Source: Gammaproteobacteria bacterium
Lineage (GTDB): Bacteria > Pseudomonadota > Gammaproteobacteria > Nevskiales > Nevskiaceae
Length of the DNA stretch: 64,000 nucleotides
Direction of reading: 5' to 3'
Assembly: GCA_026398875.1 (NCBI GenBank)
Contig: JAPLSB010000019.1
Location: forward strand, 62,001-126,000
Positions 44,666-58,156 of the stretch are shown piece by piece (position 1 is the first letter of the stretch; each line of letters starts with the position of its first letter). The translations under genes were made by a program, and so were the position numbers. The notes beneath the pieces were generated by a model, which worked only from the letters and a program-made list of their open reading frames with translations, was not told the origin of the DNA and did not search any database.

Positions 44666-44685
44666 AGATCGACAACTCGCTGGCC

Positions 44686-45351
44686 ATGTCCGCACCACCT
44701 CGCGACAACAAGCGCGAACACAACAAGCAGGCCAACCGCGCGACCTTGATCGAGGCAGCGCGAACCTGCTTCTTGCAGATGGGCTTCGATGCAGTGACCG
44801 TGCGCGACATCGTGCGCGAGTCTGGACTTGCGCCGGGGACGTTCTACAACTACTTCCCGGACAAGGAGTCGCTGTTCCGGGAAGTACTTGACGAGCGGAT
44901 GCGGGAAATCACTCGGCGCATGCATGAATTGCGTGCGCAGGCGACCAGTCTTAACGATTTCCTCTACGGCGCGTTCCTGACGCTGTTCGAGAAGATCGTC
45001 GAGCAGCCGTGCTTCTTTGAACTGATCCTGCGCAACGAGCACGCGGTTCGCAGCCTGTTCAAGGAAACGGTGGTCGGCATTCCGTTGCAGCAGCTCAAGG
45101 CCGATCTCAATGACGCGATGTCACGTGGTCTGTTTCCGGAGCTCGATGTCGAACTGATGGCAGCCTCGCTGTACGGCATGGCCTTCGAAATTGGCCGCGT
45201 GCTGTGCGAACAGGGTGGCCGCGATGCGGCACAGGCGGCGCGCTTCGCGACTCGCATGCTGGTAGAGGGTATCCAGACCTTCGGCATCAGCGGCTCGCGC
45301 GCCACGCTGGGGCGCGGCATCGCCCCCGGCATGACGGTGATCCAGACCTGA
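44686..45351 (+). CDS. TetR-family regulator
   Basis: A 221-residue regulator with a TetR N-terminal helix-turn-helix (TVRDIVRESGLAPGTFYNYFPDKESLF) and a helical ligand domain. It lies directly after the enoyl-CoA hydratase-like gene and next to fadBA, so a fatty-acid-related ligand (PsrA/FadR-like role) is plausible, but not shown. Confidence 0.85.
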   Translation: MSAPPRDNKREHNKQANRATLIEAARTCFLQMGFDAVTVRDIVRESGLAPGTFYNYFPDKESLFREVLDERMREITRRMHELRAQATSLNDFLYGAFLTLFEKIVEQPCFFELILRNEHAVRSLFKETVVGIPLQQLKADLNDAMSRGLFPELDVELMAASLYGMAFEIGRVLCEQGGRDAAQAARFATRMLVEGIQTFGISGSRATLGRGIAPGMTVIQT

Positions 45352-45378
45352 AAGTCCGGAAGCGCGGACGACTGGCAC

Positions 45379-45409
45379 AAAAAAGGCCGGGGATCACCCG
45401 GCCTTTTTC
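45379..45409. terminator. Bidirectional terminator between tetR and fadA
   Basis: AAAAAAGGCCGGG, loop GATCA, CCCGGCCTTTTT: a symmetric hairpin with A-run and T-run, placed between convergent genes. Confidence 0.9.
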
Positions 45410-45426
45410 GTTTCAGCAAGCGGCTA

Positions 45427-46644
<1,218 letters not shown>

Positions 46645-46661
46645 TCAATCAGGAAGGTCGG

Positions 46662-48812
<2,151 letters not shown>

Positions 48813-49031
48813 GGGGCGTGAGTCCTCGTGGGGTTGTTCGTGGCGGTGCCGGCGAGGCAGCGAAATGTGCCATGCGGTGCCGTATGGCGGCGGATTATAC
48901 GCGCCTTCCCGCAAGGTATTTTCGAGTGCGGCAGCCCCCGATCCGATCGTCCGCCCGCTGCCGAAAGCAGCGTCAGCGAGATCGTGCAGCGCCACGGTCG
49001 ACATTCGGTAACTGCCTGTTTCAAGCGGATT

Positions 49032-49061
49032 TTGACGCTTTCGAGAAGCGGCCCATAGAAT
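49032..49061 (+). promoter_or_regulatory. Putative sigma-70 promoter of the phasin gene
   Basis: TTGACG (49032-49037), 18-bp spacer, TAGAAT (49056-49061), 33 bp before the phasin ATG; an AAGGGGGA ribosome-binding site follows. It lies in the 282-bp fadB-phasin divergent gap. Confidence 0.5.
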
Positions 49062-49094
49062 CGGCCATCACTCACCGCAAGGGGGAAATGCAAC

Positions 49095-50003
49095 ATGGCC
49101 GGAAAGAAGACCTTCACCAAGCCGATCAACGACCTGCTGCAGCTTGCTAAGCAGTCGCTCGACACGCTGGGCAATGCCAACCAGATCGTTTATGGCGGGG
49201 TGCAGAAGCTGGCCGATGCTGAACTCAAGGCGTTGAACGATTACTACAAGGCCGCCGTCGCGTCGTTGAAACGGGCGCGTGGAGAAAAGGACATCAAGTC
49301 GTCCGCCCAGAAGCAGGCCGACCTGTTGCAGGAAGCCGTCAACAAGCTGATCGGCAATGCCCGGTTGTCGCTGGGTGTGGTTGCCGATGCGCGTGCCGAA
49401 CTGGCCAAGCTGGTCAAGGGCAGCGCCGAGGGTGCGCAGGTGTCGGCCGCCCGTCTGGAAAAGGCCATCGCGCCAGCGCAGAAGGCGCTCGAAAAGGTCA
49501 AGGCCGATGCCCGGAAAGCCGGCCAGAAAGCCGGCGACACCGTGAAGGCCGCGAAGAAGGACATCAAGATCGAGGTCGGCAAGGCAGAAAAAGCACTAAA
49601 GGCTGATGTCAAGGCGATCAAGAAAGACGTCAAGACCGAAGCGCGCAAGATCGAGAAGGTCGTCAAGGCCGAAGTGAAGGCGGTGAAGAAAACGGCACTC
49701 AACGTCGAGAAGAAGGTCGTCAAGGCCGCGCAATCGGTCGAGAAGACCGTCGAAGCCGCGGCTCGGTCGACGGTCGCCGAAGCGAAGAAGGTCGTCGCCC
49801 GCGCCGTACCGAAGCCGTCGCCCAACTCGCGCGCCAGCCGTGCGACGAGTGCCGCCAAGAAAGTGATCACCCAGACCGCGACCACCGTCAGCGAAACCGC
49901 CAGTGCAGCAGTCGATGCCGCAAAGGCCAAGGTCGACGAGGTTTCGGCTGCCGTCAGCGCCGCTGTCACCAGCGCCGTCGATACGGTGAAGTCACAGGGC
50001 TGA
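49095..50003 (+). CDS. Phasin with histone H1-like Lys/Ala-rich tail
   Basis: A 302-residue protein. Residues 1-115 form a phasin-like helical domain (MAGKKTFTKPINDLLQLAKQ) that coats polyhydroxyalkanoate granules. Residues 120-215 are Lys/Ala/Val-rich heptad-like repeats (KADVKAIKKDVKTEARK) resembling PhaF and histone H1-like AlgP. A third part (215-302) is Ala/Thr/Ser-rich. In Pseudomonas, PhaF binds both granule and nucleoid through such a tail, so a granule-DNA tether is inferred. No PHA synthase gene is in the window. Confidence 0.82.
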   Translation: MAGKKTFTKPINDLLQLAKQSLDTLGNANQIVYGGVQKLADAELKALNDYYKAAVASLKRARGEKDIKSSAQKQADLLQEAVNKLIGNARLSLGVVADARAELAKLVKGSAEGAQVSAARLEKAIAPAQKALEKVKADARKAGQKAGDTVKAAKKDIKIEVGKAEKALKADVKAIKKDVKTEARKIEKVVKAEVKAVKKTALNVEKKVVKAAQSVEKTVEAAARSTVAEAKKVVARAVPKPSPNSRASRATSAAKKVITQTATTVSETASAAVDAAKAKVDEVSAAVSAAVTSAVDTVKSQG

Positions 50004-50031
50004 CGCACGGCGTTCGCCGCTTCATCCGCAA

Positions 50032-50061
50032 GCCTGCCGACAGGCCGTCGGCAGGCTTTTT
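50032..50061 (+). terminator. Phasin terminator
   Basis: GCCTGCCGAC, loop AGGCC, GTCGGCAGGC, then TTTTT. It lies 29 bp after the phasin stop. Confidence 0.9.
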
Positions 50062-50098
50062 CGTTTTCCGCATCAAACTGACTGGACTGCGTCACCGA

Positions 50099-51028
50099 AT
50101 GAAACTCAGCATTGCGCAAAGCACCGAACTGTGGCGACTGCTGGCCGATGCCAGCCGCCTGCGCCTGCTGCTGCTGCTGGAGGCCCATCAGCTGTCGGTT
50201 GCCGAGCTGACCGAGATCACGGGCCTGGCGCAAAGCCGGGTATCGACGCATCTGGCCAAGCTCAAGCGCGCCGGACTGGTCCAGGCCAGTCGCAATGGCA
50301 GCGGCGCGCAGTACAGCTTGAGCCCGGATCGCGGCCGCGCGGCGGAACTGTGGACGGTGATGCGCGAGCGTCTTGACGATCCGCAGGCAAGAATCGATCG
50401 CGAACGTGCCAGCGAAGTGGTGCGCGTCCGCAAGCACGGCCAGACCTGGGCCGAGTCGGTCGCCGGTCGGATGGAACTGCACTATTCGCCGGGGCGCACT
50501 TGGGAAGCGACGGCTCGCGCCGTGATCGGGTTGCTGGATCTGGGCGACGTGCTCGACATCGCCTCCGGCGACGGCGTGATGGCAGAGCTGATCGCCGAGC
50601 GCGCCGCCAGCGTGGCCTGCGTCGATATCAGCAGCAAGGTGCTCGCGGCCGCTCGCAAGCGCATTGGCAGCCTGCCGAATGTCGCGTTCGCGCAGGCCAA
50701 TATGGACAGCCTGCCGTTCGGCGATGCCCGCTTCGATCACGTGTTCCTGATGCACGCGCTGAGCTACGCACGGCAGCCGGAAGTCGTGCTCGCGGAAGCC
50801 AGGCGCTGCCTGCGCAGCGGCGGCCGGCTGATCGTCGCGACCCTGGGCGCCCATCGGCATGAGGCGGCGATGCAGGCCTACGATCACGTCAATCTCGGCA
50901 CCACCGCCGAAACGCTCGGCAAATGGCTGACGCGAGCCGGATTCGTCGTCGATTCCTGCAGGATCACCTCGCGTGACCCGAGGCCGCCGTATTTCGAAGT
51001 GGTGACCGCGCTGGCACGCGTGGCCTGA
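50099..51028 (+). CDS. ArsR-type regulator fused to a SAM methyltransferase domain
   Basis: A 309-residue fusion: an N-terminal ArsR-like winged helix (LSVAELTEITGLAQSRVSTHLAKLKRAGLV) without the Cys metal sites, and a C-terminal class I methyltransferase with motif I VLDIASGDGVMAELIAE and the acidic VACVD. Such fusions are common in proteobacteria, often associated with methionine/SAM metabolism; target and substrate here are unknown. ATG 50099 lies 38 bp after the phasin terminator. Confidence 0.8.
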   Translation: MKLSIAQSTELWRLLADASRLRLLLLLEAHQLSVAELTEITGLAQSRVSTHLAKLKRAGLVQASRNGSGAQYSLSPDRGRAAELWTVMRERLDDPQARIDRERASEVVRVRKHGQTWAESVAGRMELHYSPGRTWEATARAVIGLLDLGDVLDIASGDGVMAELIAERAASVACVDISSKVLAAARKRIGSLPNVAFAQANMDSLPFGDARFDHVFLMHALSYARQPEVVLAEARRCLRSGGRLIVATLGAHRHEAAMQAYDHVNLGTTAETLGKWLTRAGFVVDSCRITSRDPRPPYFEVVTALARVA

Positions 51029-51150
51029 GCTGCGGGGAGCGGTGCTGGTGTGGCTGCTGTTGCAGTCACTGCGCGATCAAGGCACTTGACCGGCAAACGA
51101 CGTTCCCGAGCAGTCGTCTCGACGCTGCAACAGCAGCTGCCGCCGGAAAC

Positions 51151-51176
51151 AAAAAACCCGACACTAGGCCGGGTTT
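51151..51176 (-). terminator. Terminator of tRNA-Asn
   Basis: On the minus strand AAACCCGGCCTAGTGTCGGGTTTTTT: a CCCG/CGGG stem followed by TTTTTT, 39 bp after the tRNA. Confidence 0.75.
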
Positions 51177-51215
51177 CCGATCACCGCTTCCGCTCGTATT
51201 GCCACTTCAGCGAAG

Positions 51216-51291
<76 letters not shown>

Positions 51292-51440
51292 ACGTTGCGG
51301 TCGCGCATTTTACCCAACTGCGATGCAAAGGCAACCTTTTTATTGGCGGCCATTCAACGGGACATTTTCAGTCGCGCGAATCGATATCGAGCGTCGAAAC
51401 CAGGCTTGCCGCGCGGCCTGCCAGCAAGGCTTGAACCGCC

Positions 51441-51480
51441 GAAAAAACACCCCGGAACCGGACGTTGCTCCGGTTCCGGG
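51441..51480 (-). terminator. Terminator of the aminotransferase gene
   Basis: A 12-bp stem CCCGGAACCGGA / TCCGGTTCCGGG with CGTTGC loop (51451-51480), followed on the minus strand by GTGTTTTTTC. Confidence 0.85.
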
Positions 51481-51498
51481 TACGGCTTGTCACTCGCG

Positions 51499-52683
51499 TC
51501 AGCTACGCGCGTAGGCGTCGATGCGCTTGAGGCACTCAGTCAGCACGCGGTCGCTGGTCGCGAACGACAGCCGCATGTGACCCGGGGTGCCGAACGCCGA
51601 GCCCGGCACCAGTGCGACCAGACGATCCTTCAGAAGGATGTCGGCCAGTTCGAGGTCGTCCTTCAGACCCTTGGCAGCAACCAGCCCGGACATGTCCGGG
51701 AACGCGTAGAACGTGCCGTCACTCGGCTGGCAGCGGATGCCCGGGATCTCGTTCAGGCCGGCAACGAGGAAGTCGTGACGACGCTTGAAGGCAACCGTCA
51801 TCTCGGCGACGCATTCCTGATCACCATTCAGCGCCGTCTCGGCTGCCACTTGGGCAATCGACGTCGGGTTCGACGTGCTCTGGCTCTGGATGTCGGCCAT
51901 CGGCGTGATCAGCCACTTCGGGCCGCAGGACCAGCCGAGACGCCAGCCGGTCATCGAATAGGTCTTCGACACCGCGTGGATCACCACGGTGCGGTCGTAC
52001 AGCGCCGGGCACACGTTGATGATGTTGGCGAACGGCTCGTCGGCCCAGAGGATCTTCTCGTACATGTCATCGCTGGCGATGATCACGCGCGGGTGCTTCA
52101 GCAGCACCTCGGCCAATGCCGTCAGTTCGGCGCGCGTGTAAGCCACGCCCGACGGGTTCGACGGCGAGTTCAGGAAGATCAGTCGGGTCTTCGGGGTGAT
52201 CGCCGCTTCGAGCTGCGCAGCGGTGATCTTGTAGCGGGTCGCCGCCGTGGTCGGCAGGATCACCGGCTTGCCATCGGCGAGCAGCACCATGTCCGGATAG
52301 CTGACCCAGAACGGCGCCGGGATGATCACTTCATCGCCGTCGTTGAGCAGCGCCTGGCACAGGTTGTAGCAGGCCTGCTTGCCGCCGACCGACGCCAGTA
52401 CCTGGTTCGGTGCGTAGTCCAGCCCGTTGTCGCGCTGGTGCTTGGCGATGATCGCCTTCTTGAGCGAAGGCGTGCCGCCGACCGGCGTGTACTTGGTGAA
52501 ACCGTCATTGATCGCCTTGATGGCGGCGGCCTTCACGTGCGCCGGCGTATCGAAGTCCGGTTCGCCTGCGGAAAGCGAAAGCACGTCGAGGCCCTGCGCC
52601 TTGAGTTCACCGGCCTTGGCGGTGACGGCGAGCGTCGGAGAAGGCTTGATGCGACCCACCCGGGCGGCGAGTGTCTGATCCAC
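51499..52683 (-). CDS. Class I aminotransferase (aspartate aminotransferase type)
   Basis: A 394-residue PLP enzyme of the AspC/AatA I-gamma group. The PLP Lys is in HAVSKTYSMTGWRLGW; Asn and Asp in NSPSNPSGVAYTRAEL and IASDDMYEKI contact PLP, and the Arg in MRLSFATSD binds the carboxylate. Most likely transfers amino groups between aspartate or glutamate and 2-oxo acids. ATG 52683 (MDQTLAARVGRIKPSPT). Confidence 0.9.
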   Translation of the reverse strand: MDQTLAARVGRIKPSPTLAVTAKAGELKAQGLDVLSLSAGEPDFDTPAHVKAAAIKAINDGFTKYTPVGGTPSLKKAIIAKHQRDNGLDYAPNQVLASVGGKQACYNLCQALLNDGDEVIIPAPFWVSYPDMVLLADGKPVILPTTAATRYKITAAQLEAAITPKTRLIFLNSPSNPSGVAYTRAELTALAEVLLKHPRVIIASDDMYEKILWADEPFANIINVCPALYDRTVVIHAVSKTYSMTGWRLGWSCGPKWLITPMADIQSQSTSNPTSIAQVAAETALNGDQECVAEMTVAFKRRHDFLVAGLNEIPGIRCQPSDGTFYAFPDMSGLVAAKGLKDDLELADILLKDRLVALVPGSAFGTPGHMRLSFATSDRVLTECLKRIDAYARS

Positions 52684-52772
52684 GGTAGTTCCTGTCGGTT
52701 GTCAGCGGCTGAAAAAGCGCGCGAAGAATACTTGAATGGGGGTTTGCTGCGCAGTGCAGGCGCAGCAAGTCG

Positions 52773-55064
52773 TCAGCTGCTGCCGGTGGCCGCTTCCATG
52801 ACGGTGAGCGCTGTCATGTTGACGATCCGGCGCACCGTTGCCGATGGCGTCAGGATGTGAACCGGTGCGGCACAGCCCAGCAGCACCGGACCGATCGCGA
52901 CGTTGTTGCCGGCAGCGGTCTTCAGCAGGTTGTAAGCGATGTTGGCGGCATCGAGGTTCGGGCACACCAGCAAATTGGCTTGGCCGGTCAAGGTCGACTC
53001 CGGCAGCACCGAGCGGCGTTGGGCTTCATCGAGCGCGCAGTCGGCGTGCATCTCGCCATCGACGATCAGATCCGGCGCCGATTCGCGCAGCAGGCGCAGT
53101 GTCTCGCGCATCTTCTGCGCCGAAGGCGTGTCGCTGGACCCGAAGTTCGAGTGCGACAGCAGTGCCGCCCGCGGCTCGACACCGAAGCGACGAATCGCGT
53201 CGGCCGCCATCACCGTGATCTCGGCCAGCTGGGCCGCGGTCGGATCGACGTTGACATGGGTGTCGACAATGAACAGCTGGCGGTTCGGCAGCACCACGCC
53301 GTTCATCAGCGCATAACAGTTCGCTCCGGGCTTCAAACCGATCACGCGATCGATGTACTGCAGGTGTCGCCAGGTGGTCGTGAAGGTGCCGCAGATCATC
53401 CCGTCACCCTCGCCCATCCGCAGCAGCATCGCGGCGATCAGCGTGGTGCGGCGGCGCATCTCGATGCGCGCGTACTGCGGCGTCACGCCACGGCGCGCCA
53501 TGATCGCGTGGTACTCGCTCCAGTACGCGTGGTAACGCTCGTCGAACTCCGGGTTGACCACCGTGAAGTGCTCGCCCTCGCGAATCCGCAGGCCGTACTT
53601 CTCGATGCTCTGCTCAATGACCTTCGGGCGGCCGACCAGGATCGGCCGAGCCAGCTTTTCGTCGACGACGATCTGCACGGCGCGCAGCACGCGTTCGTCC
53701 TCGCCTTCGGCAAAGATGATCCGGCTCTTCTCGGCCGGCACCCGGCGGGCGGCCGCGAACACCGGCTTCATCAGCGTGCCGCTGTGATAGACGAACTGCT
53801 GCAGGCTTTGCCGATAGGCATCGAAATCGGCGATCGGCCGGCTCGCCACGCCGGAATCCATCGCCGCTTTCGCCACCGCCGGTGCGATGTGCACGATCAG
53901 ACGCGGATCGAACGGCTTCGGGATCAGGTATTCCGGGCCGAACGACAGGTCCTCGATGCCATAGGCGTTGGCAACGACATCGCTCTGCTCGAAGCGCGCC
54001 AGTTCGGCAATCGCTTTCACCGCCGCGATTTCCATGGCCCGAGTGATCGTCGTCGCACCCGCGTCCAGCGCGCCACGGAAGATGAACGGGAAACAGAGGA
54101 CGTTGTTGACCTGGTTCGGGTAATCGGTGCGGCCGGTGGCGATGATCGCGTCATCGCGCACGGCGCGCACTTCGTTCGGCAGGATTTCCGGCGTCGGATT
54201 GGCCAACGCCAGAATCAGCGGCCGCGCCGCCATCGTCCTGACCATATCCGGCTTCAGCACGCCGCCCGCCGACAGGCCCAGGAAGATGTCGGCACCGGGA
54301 ATCACTTCGGCCAGCGTGCGAGCGTCGGTGGCCTGGGCATAGCGCGCCTTGTCCTCGTCCATCAGCTCGGTACGGCCCTGATAGACCACGCCGGCGAGAT
54401 CGGTCAGCCAGATGTTCTCAATGCGGATGCCGAGTTCGACCAGCAGCTCGACGCAGGCCAGTGCCGCGGCACCAGCGCCGCTGACCACCAGTTTCACTTC
54501 ATCAATCTTCTTGCCGACCACTTCAAGGCCGTTGGTGACCGCTGCACCGACGATGATCGCCGTGCCGTGCTGGTCATCGTGGAACACCGGAATCTTCATC
54601 CGCTCGCGCAAGCGCCGCTCGATGTAGAAGCATTCCGGCGCCTTGATGTCTTCAAGGTTGATGCCGCCGAAGGTCGGCTCGAGTGCGGCGATGATCTCGA
54701 TCAGCTTGTCGGGATCGCGCTGGTCGACCTCCAGATCGAACACGTCGATGCCGGCGAATTTCTTGAACAGCACGGCCTTGCCTTCCATCACCGGCTTGGC
54801 TGCCAGCGGCCCGATCGCACCGAGGCCGAGCACCGCCGTACCGTTGGTGATCACCGCAACCAGATTGCCGCGCGACGTGAAGCGAAAGGCGTTGGCCGGA
54901 TCCTTGACGATCTCCTCGCAGGCCGCCGCCACACCGGGCGAATAGGCCAGCGCCAGATCGTTCTGATTGACCATCTGCTTGGTCGGCGCGATCGCGAGCT
55001 TTCCCGGCGTTGGAAACTCGTGATAGTCGAGCGCGGCCTTGCGAAGCGTATCGATCGGGTTCAT
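52773..55064 (-). CDS. maeB: NADP-dependent malic enzyme with phosphotransacetylase-like domain
   Basis: A 763-residue MaeB-type enzyme that decarboxylates malate to pyruvate with NADPH production. Malic enzyme part (1-430): [29 protein letters not shown] and NADP motif [21 protein letters not shown]-terminal PTA-like part (430-763) has no phosphotransacetylase activity in known homologues and is regulatory. Feeds NADPH to biosynthesis. Confidence 0.95.
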   Translation of the reverse strand: MNPIDTLRKAALDYHEFPTPGKLAIAPTKQMVNQNDLALAYSPGVAAACEEIVKDPANAFRFTSRGNLVAVITNGTAVLGLGAIGPLAAKPVMEGKAVLFKKFAGIDVFDLEVDQRDPDKLIEIIAALEPTFGGINLEDIKAPECFYIERRLRERMKIPVFHDDQHGTAIIVGAAVTNGLEVVGKKIDEVKLVVSGAGAAALACVELLVELGIRIENIWLTDLAGVVYQGRTELMDEDKARYAQATDARTLAEVIPGADIFLGLSAGGVLKPDMVRTMAARPLILALANPTPEILPNEVRAVRDDAIIATGRTDYPNQVNNVLCFPFIFRGALDAGATTITRAMEIAAVKAIAELARFEQSDVVANAYGIEDLSFGPEYLIPKPFDPRLIVHIAPAVAKAAMDSGVASRPIADFDAYRQSLQQFVYHSGTLMKPVFAAARRVPAEKSRIIFAEGEDERVLRAVQIVVDEKLARPILVGRPKVIEQSIEKYGLRIREGEHFTVVNPEFDERYHAYWSEYHAIMARRGVTPQYARIEMRRRTTLIAAMLLRMGEGDGMICGTFTTTWRHLQYIDRVIGLKPGANCYALMNGVVLPNRQLFIVDTHVNVDPTAAQLAEITVMAADAIRRFGVEPRAALLSHSNFGSSDTPSAQKMRETLRLLRESAPDLIVDGEMHADCALDEAQRRSVLPESTLTGQANLLVCPNLDAANIAYNLLKTAAGNNVAIGPVLLGCAAPVHILTPSATVRRIVNMTALTVMEAATGSS

Positions 55065-55169
55065 GCGCGACTCATCTCTGGAAACCTATGACGGGACGCG
55101 CATTCTAGGGAAAGTCGCGGCCGCGACCACGGCATGGCGCTGCTCAAATCCCATCGCAGCGACAACGTG

Positions 55170-55182
55170 ATGTGATTCACAT
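55170..55182. promoter_or_regulatory. ATGTGATTCACAT palindrome between divergent genes
   Basis: ATGTGA, T, TCACAT: a 13-bp near-perfect palindrome 105 bp upstream of maeB and 90 bp upstream of the secreted protein gene. Half-sites resemble the TGTGA/TCACA of Crp sites, but spacing is too short for a canonical Crp site. Confidence 0.3.
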
Positions 55183-55271
55183 GCGCTGAGCGCCCGATGG
55201 CGGAAGCCCGCCGAAATCCCGTTCTTCCCAGTGCCCGGCCACCACTGCCGTCCCACCCCTGGAGAAAGACC

Positions 55272-56306
55272 ATGAACACGACTCTTGCTGCGCGCCCCGC
55301 GCACCTTGCGCTGCTGGCCCTGCTCGCAGCAGCGACCGCGCCCGCCCACGCCATCGATACCCAGAAGCCGGTACTGACCCAGGTCGATGTGCTGACGACA
55401 ACAGTGGACGCGTCGAAACGCGATGCCTACGTCGACGTGCGGATCACCGCGACCGACAACGATTCGGGCCTTTGCGAAGGCGTGGTGCGCCTGATCGGAC
55501 CGGGGCCGGCGACAGCCACCTCGCAGGTCAACGTGATCGAGCAGAACTTCGTGTTCGGTGGCGGCCGGTCGCAGACGTTCACGATCCGGGTTGGCGCACC
55601 GCGCTACAACGGCTATGTGACCCGCTATTTCGACGTCAACACCATTCCCGGCGAATGGAAGCTCGATTTCGTGCGGCTGCGCGATCGCGCCAACAACTAT
55701 GCGGACTACGAGGCGGCCGACGGCGCGCTGGCTGTAGTGCCCGGCGCCAAGACATTCACGGTGGCCAATCGCCTGCACGACATTCGCGGCCCGAAGTTGA
55801 TCACCGCGCGAGTGCTGACGCCGACCGTCGACCTGGCTCGCGAGTATCCGCAGGCGCGCGTCAGCATGGAGATCGTCGATGAAGGCAGTCCGAACCCGAT
55901 CGGCAGCGATCTGGTGACCCTGGAGTTCTGCAAGCTGCCGGTTTACTACCTGCCATCCGGATCGGTGCAGTGCGCAGACCGGATCAAGGTTGAAGGCAGC
56001 GTTCCGGCGCGCTCGCGCACCGTCACCTACAGCGGCCCGTGGCGGTCGGAACTCGACAATAGCCGCGCGCCGGCGGAGGGCCGCTACTGCCCTTGGCTGC
56101 TGCAGATTCGCGACGTGACGATCGCCAACTTCTCGGAAACCTTTACCGGGCGACCGCAAACCGATCCGAACTTTCCGAACAGCCTGCTCGATGACTTCAC
56201 CAGCACCCGTCCGCGTACCGGCGGTGCGCTGGCGCCACCCGCCGGCTACGGCGTATTTGCCCAAGGCGGCGAGTGCATCGACGTCGTCGACAGCCGCCGT
56301 CGCTGA
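55272..56306 (+). CDS. Secreted protein of unknown function
   Basis: A 344-residue exported protein with a clear signal peptide (LALLALLAAATAPAHA, cleaved before IDTQK). The rest is predominantly beta-strand, with repeated immunoglobulin-like blocks (VDVRITATDNDSGLCEGVV; GYVTRYFDVNTIPGEWKLDFVRLRDRANNYADYE), each about 100 residues. The TDNDSGL and FVRLRDRANN elements resemble bacterial adhesin-type Ig/FN3 modules. Three to four Cys may form disulfides. ATG 55272 with GGAGAAAG nine bases upstream. No family recognised. Confidence 0.7.
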   Translation: MNTTLAARPAHLALLALLAAATAPAHAIDTQKPVLTQVDVLTTTVDASKRDAYVDVRITATDNDSGLCEGVVRLIGPGPATATSQVNVIEQNFVFGGGRSQTFTIRVGAPRYNGYVTRYFDVNTIPGEWKLDFVRLRDRANNYADYEAADGALAVVPGAKTFTVANRLHDIRGPKLITARVLTPTVDLAREYPQARVSMEIVDEGSPNPIGSDLVTLEFCKLPVYYLPSGSVQCADRIKVEGSVPARSRTVTYSGPWRSELDNSRAPAEGRYCPWLLQIRDVTIANFSETFTGRPQTDPNFPNSLLDDFTSTRPRTGGALAPPAGYGVFAQGGECIDVVDSRRR

Positions 56307-56331
56307 GGTTCCGGGCAGTCCGGCTGCACAA

Positions 56332-56363
56332 ACGAATCAGGGCGCCGAGGCGCCCTGATTCGT
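56332..56363. terminator. Hairpin between convergent secreted-protein gene and ilvC
   Basis: ACGAATCAGGGCGCC, GA, GGCGCCCTGATTCGT: a perfect 15-bp stem. No T-run beyond the stem, but position and strength suit a bidirectional terminator. Confidence 0.7.
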
Positions 56364-56386
56364 GCTGCAAGCAACGGATCCGAAGA

Positions 56387-58011
<1,625 letters not shown>

Positions 58012-58082
58012 AGGGCGCGCACGGTAGCCGCAGCGGGCTTCGGACGCAAGACAGGAACGGGCCGAAATGGACGGGGACATGC

Positions 58083-58088
58083 TATAAA
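58083..58088 (+). promoter_or_regulatory. Putative -10 element of the ilvB promoter
   Basis: TATAAA in GCTATAAAAGCGCC within the ilvN-ilvB divergent gap, 69 bp before the ilvB ATG. No convincing -35 hexamer; no attenuator hairpin or leader peptide rich in branched-chain codons was seen. Confidence 0.4.
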
Positions 58089-58156
58089 AGCGCCCCTTTT
58101 CGCCCAGCCGAACGTTCGGCCAGGGAATTTTCGCGTCAGAACACGAGCGTCGACCC

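Noticed and set aside
58012-58156. Attenuator or leader peptide for ilvB
   Set aside because: No ORF rich in Ile, Leu or Val codons and no alternate hairpins with a U-tract could be seen.
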